Positions 23,301-35,029 of a stretch of DNA of 64,000 nucleotides are shown in pieces. The stretch comes from Phascolarctos cinereus (lineage: Eukaryota > Chordata > Mammalia > Diprotodontia > Phascolarctidae). A program made the translations under genes and the position numbers. Location: the NCBI RefSeq assembly GCF_002099425.1, contig NW_018344037.1, forward strand, positions 6,088,501-6,152,500, in the 5' to 3' direction. Position 1 is the first letter of the stretch. The number at the start of each line of letters is the position of its first letter. The notes beneath the pieces are model-generated. The model saw only the letters and a program-made list of their open reading frames with translations. It ran no database searches and was not told where the DNA came from.

Positions 23301-23684
23301 CACTGAGTATTGTAAAGAGTGTAAAGATTTCTCATGGCTGTAGCTCACTGCTCCATTCTGAAAACCAGGGACTAGACATTACCAAGTGTCTCATTATAGA
23401 TTGCCCCAGCAAATAAACAGTTCATAAAGCTCAAAGAAGAAAATATCTATCTATAAGTCAAACAAATAGAAATGAGTTCTTGTAAGTGCTCATACAAATT
23501 TTCAATATCTGCCAATGAGTAATTTGCTAAAGATCTATATTACCTTACTTGTTGTAAGTGTTATAACAGGCAGGGCTTCTAGCTTCACATAGTTCACATG
23601 TGCATGGAGAACATAAGAGCACTGCAAGAGGGAAGTAACTGTCCTAGAGAATTGTGGCAAAAACAAACAAACAAAAACTCAGTT

Positions 23685-23875
23685 ATGATGCTAAATTTAG
23701 AGCTGGAAAAAACCTTATAGGCTACCAAGGTCAAGAACCTCATTTTATAGATTAGAAAATTGAGGCACATACAGATTACATAATCACACAGATATTAAAT
23801 GCCAGAGTCAATATTGGAACCCAATTGTTCCTAAATCCTATTCCAGTAGTCTATATATGCACTATGCAACAGTTG
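23685..23875 (-). repeat. MIR-type SINE, antisense
   Basis: AGAGCTGGAAAAAACCTTAT, CCTCATTTTATAGATTAGAA, AATTGAGGCACATACAG and AATCACACAGATATTAAATG give the antisense CORE-SINE order. Confidence 0.65.
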
Positions 23876-23879
23876 TTTT

Positions 23880-24627
23880 TTACTGATCCTACATAGTTGC
23901 CAGTTCAGTATCATTACTCCTCATGCTGTTCTCCAGCTATTAGTGTCTCCAAACCACTCATGCATTCTCTCTCTAATGCAGTGGTGACTTTGTTTTCTTT
24001 GTGTGGGGCACTCAAATTTGATTCTACTTTGAGCTCTTTCCATTAGGCTATGGTCCCTGCCAATTTCTGTCCTCACAAGAGTTGACACAGAAGTGAGAAA
24101 CACAAGTAATCCCTTCTTGTTTTGATCTATATCCTTGACAATGGGCTAAGTCAGGGAGAGTCCACATTCTTATCCAACACCTAGATGGTATATTCCCTAC
24201 TCATACCAATAGTTCTTATAGTTTTGTCAGAAAACTGACAAAACACTCCAAGTTGCCCCTAATTATACTTTTAAGGCCAACTATGTAGGGTTCTTATGAT
24301 TACTTAGGGTAATTTACTCATATCGTGGCTAGGACATTGGAGACAAGCACTCTATAGCATGAATGAGTGTCTCTGTGTTTAGATGACTATTGTATTCAGT
24401 TTTTCATGTGCTGATTTTTGAGGTAATTATAGGTAGGAGTGGGTCACACAGGTCTGGTGCTCAGAAGAAAAGTCAGAGACAGAAAATAGAATTTCAGCTG
24501 TATAGAAGTGAAAGTTAAAGCAGTGGGTTTGAGTGAAATTAGGGAAGTCATGGAGTACATAGAGAAAAGAGCAGAGGGAAAAAGCAGAAGACAGGGGAAT
24601 CACCACCTTAAGATATTTTTCATATAA
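23880..24627. other. Intergenic, nothing recognised
   Basis: No gene or repeat is identified. Confidence 0.5.
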
Positions 24628-25076
24628 CTAATTTATTTTTAGCTTCCAACATTTACTTCCATAAGGTTTTGAGTTTTAAATTTTCTCCTTCTTCCACTTA
24701 TCCCCTCCCCCAAGACGATGTACGATCTGATATAAACTCTACGTATACATTCACGTTAAGTATGTTTTCCCATTAGTCATGATGTAAAGAACAGTTAGAA
24801 ATATGGGAGAAATCACGAGAATGAAGCAATAAAACAAAACAACAAAGGAAAAGGAGAGCAATTAGTATGCTTTCATCTGCATTCAGCCTCCATATTTCTT
24901 TTTCTGGGTGTGGATAGCAATTTCCATCATGACTCTTTTGGAGATGTCTTAGATCCTTGCACTGCTTTGAAAAGCCTAGTCTATAAAAGTCAGTCATCCC
25001 ATAATGTGGCTGTTATTGTATACAGTGTTCTCCTGGTTGTGCTCATTTCACTTTGCATCAGTTCACGTAAGTCTTT

Positions 25077-25496
25077 TCAGGTTTTTCTGAAGTCTGCCTG
25101 CTCATCATTTCTTATAGCACAAGAGTATTCCATTACATTCATATACCACAACTTGTTCAGCAATTCCCCAATTGATAGGAATCCCCTCAAAATCCAATTC
25201 TTTGTCACCACAAAAAGAGCTGCTATTAATATATGATGTAACATAATGTAATGTAATGTATCATAACATAACTTAACATGACATGACATGATATGATATG
25301 ATATGATATAATATAATATAATATAATATAATATAATATAATATAATATAATATAATATAATATAATATAACACAACATAACATAACATAACATAATATA
25401 ACACAATTTTGTACATGTGGGTCCTTTTCCCATTTGTATGATCTCTTTGGGATACAGACCTATAAGTGGTGTTACTGGGTCAAAGGGTATGCACAA
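25077..25496 (-). pseudogene. L1 ORF2 C-terminal frame carrying an in-frame microsatellite
   Basis: The frame reads IPFDPVTPLIGLYPKEIIQM and GKGPTCTKL, then about 60 residues of Cys/Tyr/Ile/Leu repeats, then IAALFVVTKNW and LNKLWYMNVMEYSCAIRND. Outer parts match L1 ORF2 C-termini (human IPFDPAIPLLGIYPKD and CTRMFIAALFTIAKTW). ORF2 supplies endonuclease and reverse transcriptase; this end has neither. The frame stays open because a five-base unit repeats in frame every 15 bases without a stop. It is a broken LINE relic. Confidence 0.85.
25228..25405. repeat. Pentanucleotide array, (ATAAT)n core with GTAAT/CATAA/GATAT variants
   Basis: Five-base units change along the array: TAATG, then ACATA, ACATG, GATAT, a long homogeneous ATAAT/ATATA core, then ACATA again. 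It is flanked on both sides by L1 ORF2. Confidence 0.95.
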
Positions 25497-25904
25497 CTTT
25501 ATAGCCCTTTGAGCATAGTTTCAAATGGCTCTTCACAATTCTACCAACAACACATTAGTATTCTAATTTTCCCACATCTTCTCCAACATTTATCATTGTC
25601 CTGTTTTGTCATGGTAGCCAATCTCATAGATGTTATGTGGTACCTCAGAGCTGTTTTGATTTGTATTTCTCTAATCAATATTGATTTAGAACATGTTTTT
25701 ATATGACTTTGGTAGCTTTATTTTCTTCCTCTGAAATCTGCATGTTCATATCTTTTGACCATTTATCAATTGAGGATACCTTAAGACATTGGAAAGAAGA
25801 TTGAGTGGCCAATAAAGAAAAAATAATAAAGACCAATTAGAGATAAAGGAAGGGAACTTGAAGTCTGGTTTTGTTTCTCTCTTCTTTTTCTGAAAAGAAG
25901 CTAG

Positions 25905-27750
25905 GTATTCGGGGTTGAGCCAAGATGGCAGAGAGAGAGCAGCAACTTGCTTGAGCTCTCCCCCAAACCCCTCCAAATACCTATAAAAATGGCTCTAAAC
26001 AAATTCCAAGGCAGCTTAACCCACAAAAAGACAGAGTGAAACAAATTTCCAGCCCAAGACAACCTGGATGATTGATCAGAAAGGTATATCTTGCCAGGCT
26101 GGGAGCAGAGCACAGAGTGGAATGGGCATGCAGGCCGCAGCAAACCTGGAGCAGGCATCAGTGGACTGAATCGTGGGCAGCTGTGGTGGTTTCCAGACTC
26201 CTCAATCCACTAATGCCAAAGACAACTTAGAAGGTCAGTGGGAAAAGTCTGTTTCTGCGGTACTGAGAGAGAAAAGCAGGGTCTCAGCTCCATTCCCCAA
26301 GAGCATGGCCCTGGGGTGGGCAGCTGCTTTCTGAGCTTCCAGCCCACAGACTGAGGGGAAATCCAGTGGCTGACCAGAGGAGGATTGTAGGGATCTCTTT
26401 ACCAGTGCTGAGGCAGGAATCTCTTGCTTTGCCCGTGCTCGGATCTGGGTCACAGGTCTGGACGAGGGTCCTGGGGTGAGGAGGAATGCTGGCAGGGTGG
26501 AGCTTGTAGTGGGTGCGGACAGTAAATCTTCCTCACAGTTCTAGGACAGAAAGGAGTACTTGTGGTCACTAATAGACCACACCACAGGCCAGGAAAGGAG
26601 TAAACATCTCACCCATTATCATACCTCCTTGCAAGAACTGAAAATTTAAAGATCCCTTCAAGTATCTCTGAAAACAGCTATATAAACCCCCAAAGCTTGG
26701 GACAGTACATTCTCCACATTGGAAGCAGACTCTTACCTTAACAAAGAGTTTAAAACTCAAGTAATTGGCTGGGATCATGAGCAAGCAGCACAGAAAGAGT
26801 CAGACTATATTATCTTACTTTGGTGAAAAAGAAGATCAAAATATACAACCAGAAGAAGACAATAAAGTCAAAGCTCCTACATCCAAAGCCTCCAAGAAAA
26901 ATATGAATCAGTCCCTGGCCTTGGAAGAGCTCAAAAGGGATTTTGAGAAGCAAGTAAGGGAAGTAGAGGAAAAACTGGGAAGAGAAACGAGAGTGATGCA
27001 AGACAATCATGAAAAACAAGTCAACAGCTTGCTAAAGGAGACCCAAAAAAATACTGAAGAAACTAACACTTTAAAAAATAGCCTAACCCAAATGGCAAAA
27101 GAGGTCCAAAAAGCCAATGAGGAGAAAAATGCCCTAAAAAGCAAAATTGGCCAAATGGAAAAGGAAGTCCAAAAGCTTACTGAAGAAAATACTGCCTTAA
27201 AAATTAGAATAGAACAATTGGAGGCTAGTGACTTTATGAGAAATCAAGACACTGTAAAACAAATCCAAAAGAATGAAAAAATAGAAGAGAATGTGAAATA
27301 TCTCATTGGAAAAACAACTGACCTGGAAAATAGATCCAGGAGACAGAATTTAAAAATTATTGGACTATGTGAAAGCCATGATCAAAAAAAGAGCCTAGAC
27401 ATCATCTTTCAAGAAATTATCAAGGAAAACTGCCCTGATATTTTAGAACCAGAGGGCAAAATAGAAATGGAAAGAATCCACTAATCTCCTCCTAAAAGGG
27501 ACCGCCAAAGGAAAATGCTTAAGAATATTGTAGCCAAATTCCAGAGTTCCCAGGTCAAGGAGAAAATATTACAAGCAGCCAAAAAGAAACAATTCAAGTA
27601 TTGTGGAAACACAATCAGGATAACACAGGATTTAGCAGCTTCTATGTGAGGGTGGAGGGAGGGGTGAGATGGGGTGAAAATTTGAAATTCAAAATCTTGT
27701 GGAAGTAAATACTGAAAACTGAAAATAAATAAATTTGTAAAAAAAAAAAG
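25905..27750 (+). mobile_element. ORF1-only L1 derivative (HAL1-like), with both ends and target-site duplication
   Basis: It starts GGGGTTGAGCCAAGATGGCA at 25911, the L1-type 5' UTR start. It has an 860-base 5' UTR, ORF1 from ATG 26777, and a C-terminal part that stops abruptly at GATTTAGCAGCTTCTATGTG (about 27650). It then joins the last 100 bases of a 3' UTR (AATTTGAAATTCAAAATC, AGTAAATACTGAAAACTG) and an A-run at 27740-27749. All of ORF2 is missing. The ten-base AAGAAGCTAG occurs at 25895-25904 and again at 27751-27760: a target-site duplication that belongs to the head of the SINE just downstream. The copy is among the youngest here. Confidence 0.85.
26777..27484 (+). pseudogene. L1 ORF1 (RNA-binding protein), truncated by one nonsense codon
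   Basis: 235 codons starting at MSKQHRKSQTILSYFGEKED. I place the start at the first ATG (26777); the open frame extends four codons further to a TTG at 26765, which is not a likely start. Residues about 55-160 are a coiled coil with 21-residue repeats (ALKSKIGQMEKEVQKLTEEN). Residues 170-235 begin the RRM (ENRSRRQNLKIIGLCES). The frame ends at a TAA where the 37.2 kb copy has a CAGA context (…ERIH then RSPP). Downstream the same frame stays open to about 27650 with KNIVAKFQSSQVKEKILQ. In live L1s ORF1p forms trimers and coats LINE RNA in the cytoplasm. This copy lacks part of the C-terminal domain. Confidence 0.9.
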
Positions 27751-28025
27751 AAGAAGCTAGATAATCCAATAGATGAGAGCATTCTAGACATGGAGTCAGA
27801 AAGACCTGAGTTCAGATCCCATCTCAGACACTTACTAGATGTGTGACTCTGGTCAAGTCACCTAAATTGTCAACCTCATTTTCTTCAACTGAAAAATGGA
27901 GATATCAATAATATCTACTTTATAGGGTGGTTGTGAGGATTAAATGAGATGGCACATGTAAAGTGCCCTGCAAACCTTAAATCATTATATAAGTGCAAGT
28001 TATTATTATTATCATTATTATCTTA
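27751..28025 (+). repeat. CORE-SINE (MIR/MON1 type), nearly complete
   Basis: Head AAGAAGCTAGATAATCCA, B-box region CTGAGTTCAGATCCC, core GTGTGACTCTGGTCAAGTCA, then TGGTTGTGAGGATTAAATGA, and the tail AAAGTGCCCTGCAAACC plus TTATTATTATTATC. The L1 derivative at 25905-27750 landed about ten bases into this SINE, so its first bases are duplicated at 25895. Confidence 0.85.
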
Positions 28026-28985
28026 CTTGTATTTAGAATAAAGCTTTATCTAGTGAAAAAAATAAAATCACTCTGTACTGGGAAAATACTCCAGGAATGT
28101 CTACTTCTGCCTTCAAGCTTCCAAGTTTTAATAAATATGTCATTTGTTTTTTTTAATTTGACAAGAGGCTGATACAAAATTTACATTTTTAGGTGTATGA
28201 ATAAAAAATTAGAGGTGTTATTTTTGAGCTATTTTGTTTAATTGTGCATATTTAATTGATTATGGGGAAATTACTAAAGAAAATTAATTGTTTTGATTAA
28301 AAATACTTTACTACCTATTTTATATGAGTATAATTATTGCATAATGAAAACAATTCTCACCAAGGCCAAATAACCATTATGTTTGGCAGCTGATTATCTT
28401 ATGAGGTAAAACAATTCACTGATGAATATGTCAGAAAATATGTTTTTAGGCTGACCTCAGACTTTTCCCATATAATTTCTGGTTATTCTTTCTGGAGTAA
28501 CACAAAACACATCTATTCCCTCATCTGCATGCCCACACTTCAAATATTTGAAGATAACATATTATATCATCCCTTATTCTTCTCTATGCCTGGCTAAATA
28601 TTATAAATCCTTCAAATATTACTTAGGAAACATGTTTTCCATACATCCAACTGCATTGACTATCTACTACTATATGTATTACAGGCTTAGTTGGACTCAC
28701 TATCAAACATCTGCTATGTGTAAGCCTCTTAAAATGTGAAACTCAATACTGTAAGGGTCTGACTGGTCTGGAATATAGTGGAAATGACATTTATTTTATT
28801 TATACATTAAATTTGTTTATGGATTTTAGTAGAAAGTTCATGCCATTATATAGTCATATTTAGCCTCTGATTAACTGAAACACATAGACTTGTATTTCAT
28901 GAGCTAACATTAAGCCAAATCTCTCCCACCCCTATATTTCAACTTGCTGAAGTAACTTAGAATTCTGATTTCAGTATGTATCCTA
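28026..28985. other. AT-rich intergenic, nothing recognised
   Basis: No frame or repeat family could be supported. Confidence 0.5.
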
Positions 28986-29665
28986 TTTGGTACCTCTTCC
29001 AGAATGGTCATACCTACATTTGATAGGTATGTTTTCTATATCTTCATCCACATAATTAATTAAAAAAAAATGTACAGTAAAAGGACCAGGGCTGAGGATG
29101 AAACCCTGGAGTGTGAAGATAGGGCCATTTCTTCAGGCTATCATTGATCTATTAATCAAGGCTGAGTACAATTTTTCACTTAGTTTTACTATTTAGAACA
29201 TATTTCACTATTCTGTCCATATTGCAATAGTAATAGTGTGATCACCTAGCTTCTATCTCATTATTTTATCCTTAAGAACAATATAAAAAACTTTGTCAAA
29301 TCTTTTGCTTTTTCAGGGATATATATCTATAGATATTTATAGATATCTATATTTATCTATCTATGTATCTATCCATCTATTATACATACAATAATATATT
29401 AAATATATAAGTTACAATTACAATATGTAGTGTATTACATGTATAAATTACAATTGCAATATGTAAAACCAATACTATCAATAAATTATTTGCAGATAAT
29501 TTGGTCTAACTTTAACCACTAGTTTAATAAGCCTTTCTACAATTTTGTAAAGAATTCATGTCAAAAGCATTTCAGTATTATTTCTGACATTCTCCTTTTT
29601 ACCAGTCTTTGAAAATTGGGACACTACTATTTCTTGTCCTCCTTCCATTTTCCATGGTTATATAC
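28986..29665. mobile_element. Possible CR1/L3-like ancient repeat
   Basis: AAAGGACCAGGGCTGAGGAT, ACCCTGGAGTG, ACTTTGTCAAATCTTTTGC, ATTTTGTAAAGAATTCATG and GAAAATTGGGACACTACTAT follow the order of an old amniote repeat I associate with CR1/L3 LINEs ('aagaggaccaagcac...ggggtacccc...actttgtcaaatgcctt'). It is strongly decayed and split by an ATCT/ATAG microsatellite at 29325-29480. Confidence 0.35.
29325..29480. repeat. (ATCT)n / ATATTTATAGAT low-complexity tract
   Basis: ATCTATAGATATTTATAG units and ATCT runs are followed by two 45-base near repeats containing TTACAATTACAATATGTA and TTACAATTGCAATATGTA. Confidence 0.8.
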
Positions 29666-30204
29666 AAGACTTAGTTTCTTCAGCTGTAAAATAGGGTTAA
29701 TAAGAGGCATATCTGACCAATTTTTCCTGGCGTTGGTCTCCCTGAATCCAGCTTCCTCTCACCTGAGCATTAGAATATTTTTCAACTTTTATTATATACC
29801 TAGCCATTAATTTGTATCCTTAAAATCATCCTAGAGATTCCACTTAGCCTCAGTTCTTATGCAGATAATGAATCCTGAACTAGCTATACTTTTCTTCCTT
29901 TTCCCTTCTGACCCATTTGTAAACCAGTTAAGCTCTATTTTGTTTGTTTTTTCTCAAGTGCTTTGCCCCCTTAGCTTATTGCCAATCCAGCCCTGCAAAA
30001 CATAAGTATTAAATTATGCCCATCCTCTGATACTTTCACTCCCACTCAAGTGCTATTCAGTGAAGTTTGAGAAAATCATGAAATCATGCTAATTGAGTCC
30101 ACCACACATTTTAATTACATAATTTCAATAGGTCTCTCTGCATAGCAAGGTAATGCTTTTATACCTCCCTAACCAATTCACTAACCCACTCACCTCAGTT
30201 GCTT
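29666..30204. other. Intergenic, nothing firm
   Basis: It may hold the upstream edge of the L2 that follows. No gene is seen. Confidence 0.4.
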
Positions 30205-32080
30205 TTTCCTAATCTTTTCATTCCTCTTCAAATCTGCCATAGCTCCCTTTCAACCCACCATTTCAGCTGAGAACCTTGCATTATATTTCAAAGGGAAAAA
30301 AAAGAGGGCTTTTGCTGAAAGCTCCTCAAATTCCTTCCACCATTACTCATTCTCCTCTTCTTCTAATATGAAGAGAGACTACTTCTTCTGAAGGCAAACC
30401 TGTCTATACACTGAAGTATTCTCATTCCATCTAATGACTGATTCCATCCATTGCCTTCAGCAGATTGTTCCCTTTAGTACCTCTGCTATCTCACTAATAT
30501 TCAATATCTCCTTGTCTACCTCTTTCTTTCTTACCACCAAAAATATGCCTATGTCTCTGTCATCCTCAAAAAAAATCTTAATTTTGTCTTTCTATCTCTT
30601 CTAGCTATCATCTCATGCCTCTTCCTCATTTTGTGACTTAACTCCTTGAGAAAGACATCTATAATCAGTGCCTCTGCTTTTTTTCTCATTCTCTACTTTC
30701 TGCAGTCTGACTTCCAACCTCACTATGCAACTGAAACTTTTCTCTCCAAAGTTACCAATGATCTCTTAATTGGCAAATTGAATGGCACTTTCTCAGTTCT
30801 TATCTTTCTTGCCCTCTCAGCAGCCTTGTTGATTATACTCTTCTCATAAATATTCTCTTATCTCCAGGTTAGCCTCCAGTATATTTGATTGTTTCTTTTC
30901 AGTTTCCTTTATTGGAGCTTCATCCAGGTCATGTGTGCTAACTGTGTATGTGCCCCTAAATCTCTGTCTTGAATTCTCTTCTCTCTTTATACCATTTCAT
31001 TTGGTCATCTCATACACTCTTCTGGATTCAATTATTACCATCAGGCAAATGATTTTCAGATCAGTTTATCCAGCTCCAATCTCTCTGATGACCTGGAGTC
31101 TCACATCTCCAACACCCTATTGGACTTTTTCTAAACTGGATGTTCCATAGATATTTTCAACTCAACATGTCCAAAAGGTAACTCATTATTTTCCCCTCAA
31201 CACTCCCTTTCTCCCTTCCCCTTTCTAACTTCTTGATTACTATTGATAGGAACGCATGATTGCAAACCCATGTGTCATTCTCAACAGCTTACATTCTTTA
31301 ATCTCCTAATATCCAATCAGATATCAAGTCCTATCAATTCCACCTTTGTAACATCTCTCTTATACACCTTTTTCTTTCCTCTGACACTATCATCACCCTG
31401 ATGTAGGCCTTTATCACTTTACTCCTGGACTATTAGAATAGACTGCTGGGTGGTATACTTCCTCATGTTTCTTTGTACCTCAGTTTATCCTCCACTCAGA
31501 TGTCAAATGATCTTCCCAGAACATAGGTCTGACCATTTCATTTATATATTCAAGAAACTCTAGTAGCTTCCTATCAGCTAAAGGATCAAATATAAAATCC
31601 TCTTTATAATGTTCAAAGCCTTTAATAACCTGTCCCTGCTTATCTTTCCAATCTTTGTATACTTTACTTATATTTACATACTCTGATCGAGTAATAGTGG
31701 CCTCCTTGTTTTTCCTTGCACAAGACACTCCATCTCCCAACTCTGTATTTTCAATGATAGAACCTCAATGCCTTGAATTCTTATCTTGAAAACTCATCTC
31801 ATTCTTGAAAATTTATCTTTATCTCCTGCCTTGTTAGGGTTCTTTCAAATGTCAGCTAACATCCCACCTTTCATAAGAAGTATTTCCTGATTCCTACTTA
31901 ATGTTGATGCATTCCCTCTGTCTTATGTTGTCCATATCTTCTTCATACATAGTTGCTGTTCCCACTGTGAGCTCTTGCAAGGAGGGACAATTTTACTGCC
32001 TTTCACAAAGAAAAAAAATCCCCCACATCTAGGTCATTTTCAGGCAGATAGTAGGTGCTTAAAATGCTTGACCTATCAAA
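30205..32080 (+). mobile_element. Long L2 LINE relic, sense strand
   Basis: The order of L2 ORF2 words is intact over 1.8 kb: TGCAACTGAAACTTTTCTC, AAAGTTACCAATGATCTCTT, TCATCCAGGTCATGTG, GGACTTTTTCTAAACTGGAT, GTCCAAAAGGTAACTCATT, CCTGGACTATTAGAATAG, GATCAAATATAAAATCCTC, CAAGACACTCCATCTC, and the 3' end CAGATAGTAGGTGCTTAAAA at 32043. At 31042-31053 the reverse transcriptase YADD site is decayed to QAND in the reading frame. There are many stops. Length and order suggest the second half of a full L2. Confidence 0.8.
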
Positions 32081-32440
32081 ACTGAAAAGTCGCTGTGTGC
32101 AGGTAGGTAAGAAGTTTAGTTTTAATCACCATAATGGCTCTAATAACCATACAAATAATTCTTATGCAAGGCCAAAATGTCCATGTAGAGCAGAGAGACA
32201 GGACAGCCTGAACCATAGTTCCTCTATTGTCTGTTCTTACCAACAACAAATTTACTAAGTCCACTCATTTAGAGGCCATTTTCTACCTCTTTTTTTTCTT
32301 TTCAGTTTAAGACACTTGTTTAGATTTTCCAAGACTTCAGAAAATATATTCTTACTGAGCCCTGTTAGATATAGTCTATTACTGATCAAGAACTTATTAT
32401 CTCTGTATTTTAATCCTTATTATAGAATACTAAGCTATCA

Positions 32441-32598
32441 GGGGCTGCTAGGTGGTGCAGTGGATAGAACACTGGTCCTTAAGTTAGGAGGACCTGAGTT
32501 CAAATCTGACCTCAGAGCAAATGCTTGACACTTACTAGCTGTGTGACCTTGGGCAAGTCACTTAACCCCAATTACCCAAAAGGAAAAAAAAGTCTAAG
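32441..32598 (+). repeat. tRNA-headed marsupial SINE with target-site duplication
   Basis: It begins GGGGCTGCTAGGTGGTGCAG, has A box (TGGTGCAGTGG) and B box (GTTCAAATC) and CTAGCTGTGTGACCTTGGGC, and ends with an A-rich tail. The flanks TAGAATACTAAGCTAT (32423-32438) and TAGAATACTAAGCCAT (32599-32614) are a 16-bp duplication with one mismatch. This is the cleanest SINE insertion in the window and probably a fairly recent one. Confidence 0.95.
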
Positions 32599-32614
32599 TA
32601 GAATACTAAGCCAT

Positions 32615-33175
32615 TCCTGAAACACCCCATTTTTAATTAGCTTTTCACTTCCCAAATATAACTTTCCCTTCTAAAGACCTTGCTTTGGATCAGCAGCAGT
32701 GATTTAAAAAAAAAAAAAACCACTACCTGTGCTTCCAAGGTCTTTTCTTTCCCAAGACCGCATACTGCCCTCCAGTTTGTCAATATCCTTCCTAAAATGT
32801 GTTAGTCAGAACTAAACACTTCAGGAGGTACACCCAGGAAGAACATCCAGGTCAGGTATAAATATGTAGAGTAGATAAGTGCCAACTAATTGGGCCTTCA
32901 GCAATGCTGGTGTAGCAGAGCTCAGAAGATAGGAGATGCAATTTTTTTTGACTCAGAAGACTGTAAATCATATAAAAACATTCTGTTCTTTCTTAGCATC
33001 CCATTATCTATCTTGAACAGCAATTTGCTTTTTGTGTTGTTTGTTCCACATATCCAGCTTGAAAACATTTTTTCCTTAATGGAGCACACAGAAGCAAAAC
33101 AATTGTTGAATAGTTTGCTGTTCTTCGTGCTGCATCTTCCCATTATACCATCTTCCAGAAGAAATGGGTCTAAGT
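32615..33175. other. Intergenic, nothing recognised
   Basis: There is an A-run at 32706-32720, frames of about 100 codons on both strands (32890-33245) without family resemblance, and no other feature. Confidence 0.45.
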
Positions 33176-33390
33176 AAAATGGCATAGTAGAAAGAGTATT
33201 GTATTTGTTGTCATAAGACATGGGTTCGATTTTTAGTCCCAGCATTTATGAGCTCTGTGACATTGGATAAGTCACTTAAATTCTCTGAACACTTGTTTTC
33301 ATATTTATAAAATGAAGTCAACAAAATTGTCTTATTTCTCAGAACTGTCACATGTAAACAAGAATTGTTATTTTTACAAACATATACTTT
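33176..33390 (+). repeat. MIR-type CORE-SINE
   Basis: TGGCATAGTAGAAAGAGTAT, GGGTTCGATTTTTAGTCCC, TGACATTGGATAAGTCACTT and TCTCAGAACTGTCACATG run in sense order with a recognisable B box (GGTTCGATT). Confidence 0.75.
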
Positions 33391-34289
33391 AATGTTCTCT
33401 TCAGCTTATTCAGTGATTTAAAAATTCCTCTTCTTTTGTAAACGTTATATATGAAACATGCACCGCCTCATGGTTCAGACACAGAAAACATGATGATATA
33501 AGGAGCATAATCTGTCTAAGCCACATTCTTAAAATGAATGAAGATTTTTATTACTAGTTTATATTAGGTTCAATTAATTAACTTGATTTTGAAGGAAAAC
33601 AAAATATAGAAATATGATTTGTCTATGCCTGTGAATGTATGGATCAATATTTATAATTGGAAGCTAATGCATATTGTTTTACTGAAATTCAGAAGATGTG
33701 AAGGAAGAGATTAATGAAATAAAAAATAAGTCTTTAGGCCTAAAAAATATTTCCATGCATTCTAGGTGGAAAATGCAGCATATATTTCAGATTAAGAATT
33801 TTCAATTTCTGTTCTATTCTATGCATGTAGCAAAAAAAAAAAATGGCTACTTACTCAATTTTTGTATGAAATTTATAAACATTTTGAGCAATTTTATTCC
33901 ACCCAATTATGGGAGAATTGGTTTCATTAGTGGAGGGAATATCTACTTACTGTTCACAAAATCTATGGGACCATACCTAGCTGTCCTTCTGCATTGTCCT
34001 GACAAAAGGTAGCATGTCACAGGAATAACTTCTATGCTACCCACTAAGGACATTTATTGCTTACTTTAAGTTTTTGATTGATATTTTCTGTTTCTTACAT
34101 TACCATAATTATGCTAAGGGTCTTTCTTCCTCTTCCTTTCAGTCAGCCCATTTGACAAAAAGTATTTTTTTGAGAGGAAAAAAATCAGTACAACATTATC
34201 ATACAATGAAAAAGTCTGAAAAATATTCAATATGTAATATCTGTGGACCTTTGACCAAAGGGCAGGTAAAAGGTGTCTTCTTGTAACTA
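33391..34289. other. AT-rich intergenic, nothing recognised
   Basis: An ORF of 104 codons (33698-34012) has no recognised domain and AT-biased composition. Confidence 0.45.
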
Positions 34290-34980
34290 TTTCAAGTCCT
34301 GCTGGTTCTTTATATTTTATTACTTACTTTTGGTATTTGGGTGTGTATGTTTTTCCCCCATTTATGTCACTATATTTACTGTGTATATTGTTTTCTTGGC
34401 TCTACCTATTTCATTCTGAATAAGTTTGTATAGATTTTTCCATTCTTCTCTATATGCATCACATGAATAATTTGCATAGCACAATATTCCTTTACATTCA
34501 TATACCACAATTTGTTTAGCCTTTCTCTAATTAATGGAGAGCTATTTTGACTGCAATTCCTAACCATCACAAAAATCCTGATACTGATATTTTGTTATAT
34601 ATGGGGGCTTTTTTCTTATAAGTTGATTCCTTCTGGCATAAAGCCAGTAATAGACTTTCTAGTTCAAAAGATATGGATGTTAGTCACTTTGCATAATTCC
34701 TACTTGCTTTACAAAATAATTCTACGATTTCACAGCTCCACCAACTATGTATTGTGTACTTATCAACTTACAACCCCTCCAATATTGAATCTTGCCTTTT
34801 CCTGTCATTGTTGACAATTTGTAGGATTTGGCATGAAACCTTATAATTATTTTGATCTACGTTTATCTTGTTATTAATACAATGGAGCATTTTTTTCATA
34901 TCATTGAGAATACTTTGAAATACTTTCTTTGAGAACTCTGTTTATATCTATTGACCATTTATCTAATGGAGAATGGCTAT

Positions 34981-35029
<49 letters not shown>

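Larger units (their letters stand above)
24628..25782 (-). mobile_element. 5'-truncated L1, ORF2 C-terminus and 3' UTR
   Basis: The 3' terminus at 24630-24760 is of the TTATTTTTAGCTTCC... TTTTGAGTTTTAAATTTTC type. Antisense ORF2 C-terminus follows (25020-25780) and ends at GACCATTTATCAATTGAGGA (25782), where the copy is 5' truncated. A 178-bp microsatellite interrupts it at 25228-25405. The copy is relatively young: a 139-codon ORF2 frame is still open. Confidence 0.85.

Noticed and set aside
25883-26160. Host promoter or CpG-rich exon
   Set aside because: The rise in G/C is explained by the L1-type 5' UTR beginning GGGGTTGAGCCAAGATGGCA; the same text recurs at 38.2-38.66 kb.
26810-27019. 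69-codon minus-strand frame, repeated almost exactly at 37692-37901
   Set aside because: It is the antisense of the L1 ORF1 coiled coil in both places; the repetition comes from the element, not from a gene family.
32441-32598. tRNA gene
   Set aside because: A and B boxes are present but the acceptor stem and anticodon arm are not; it has an A-rich tail and target duplication, so it is a SINE.
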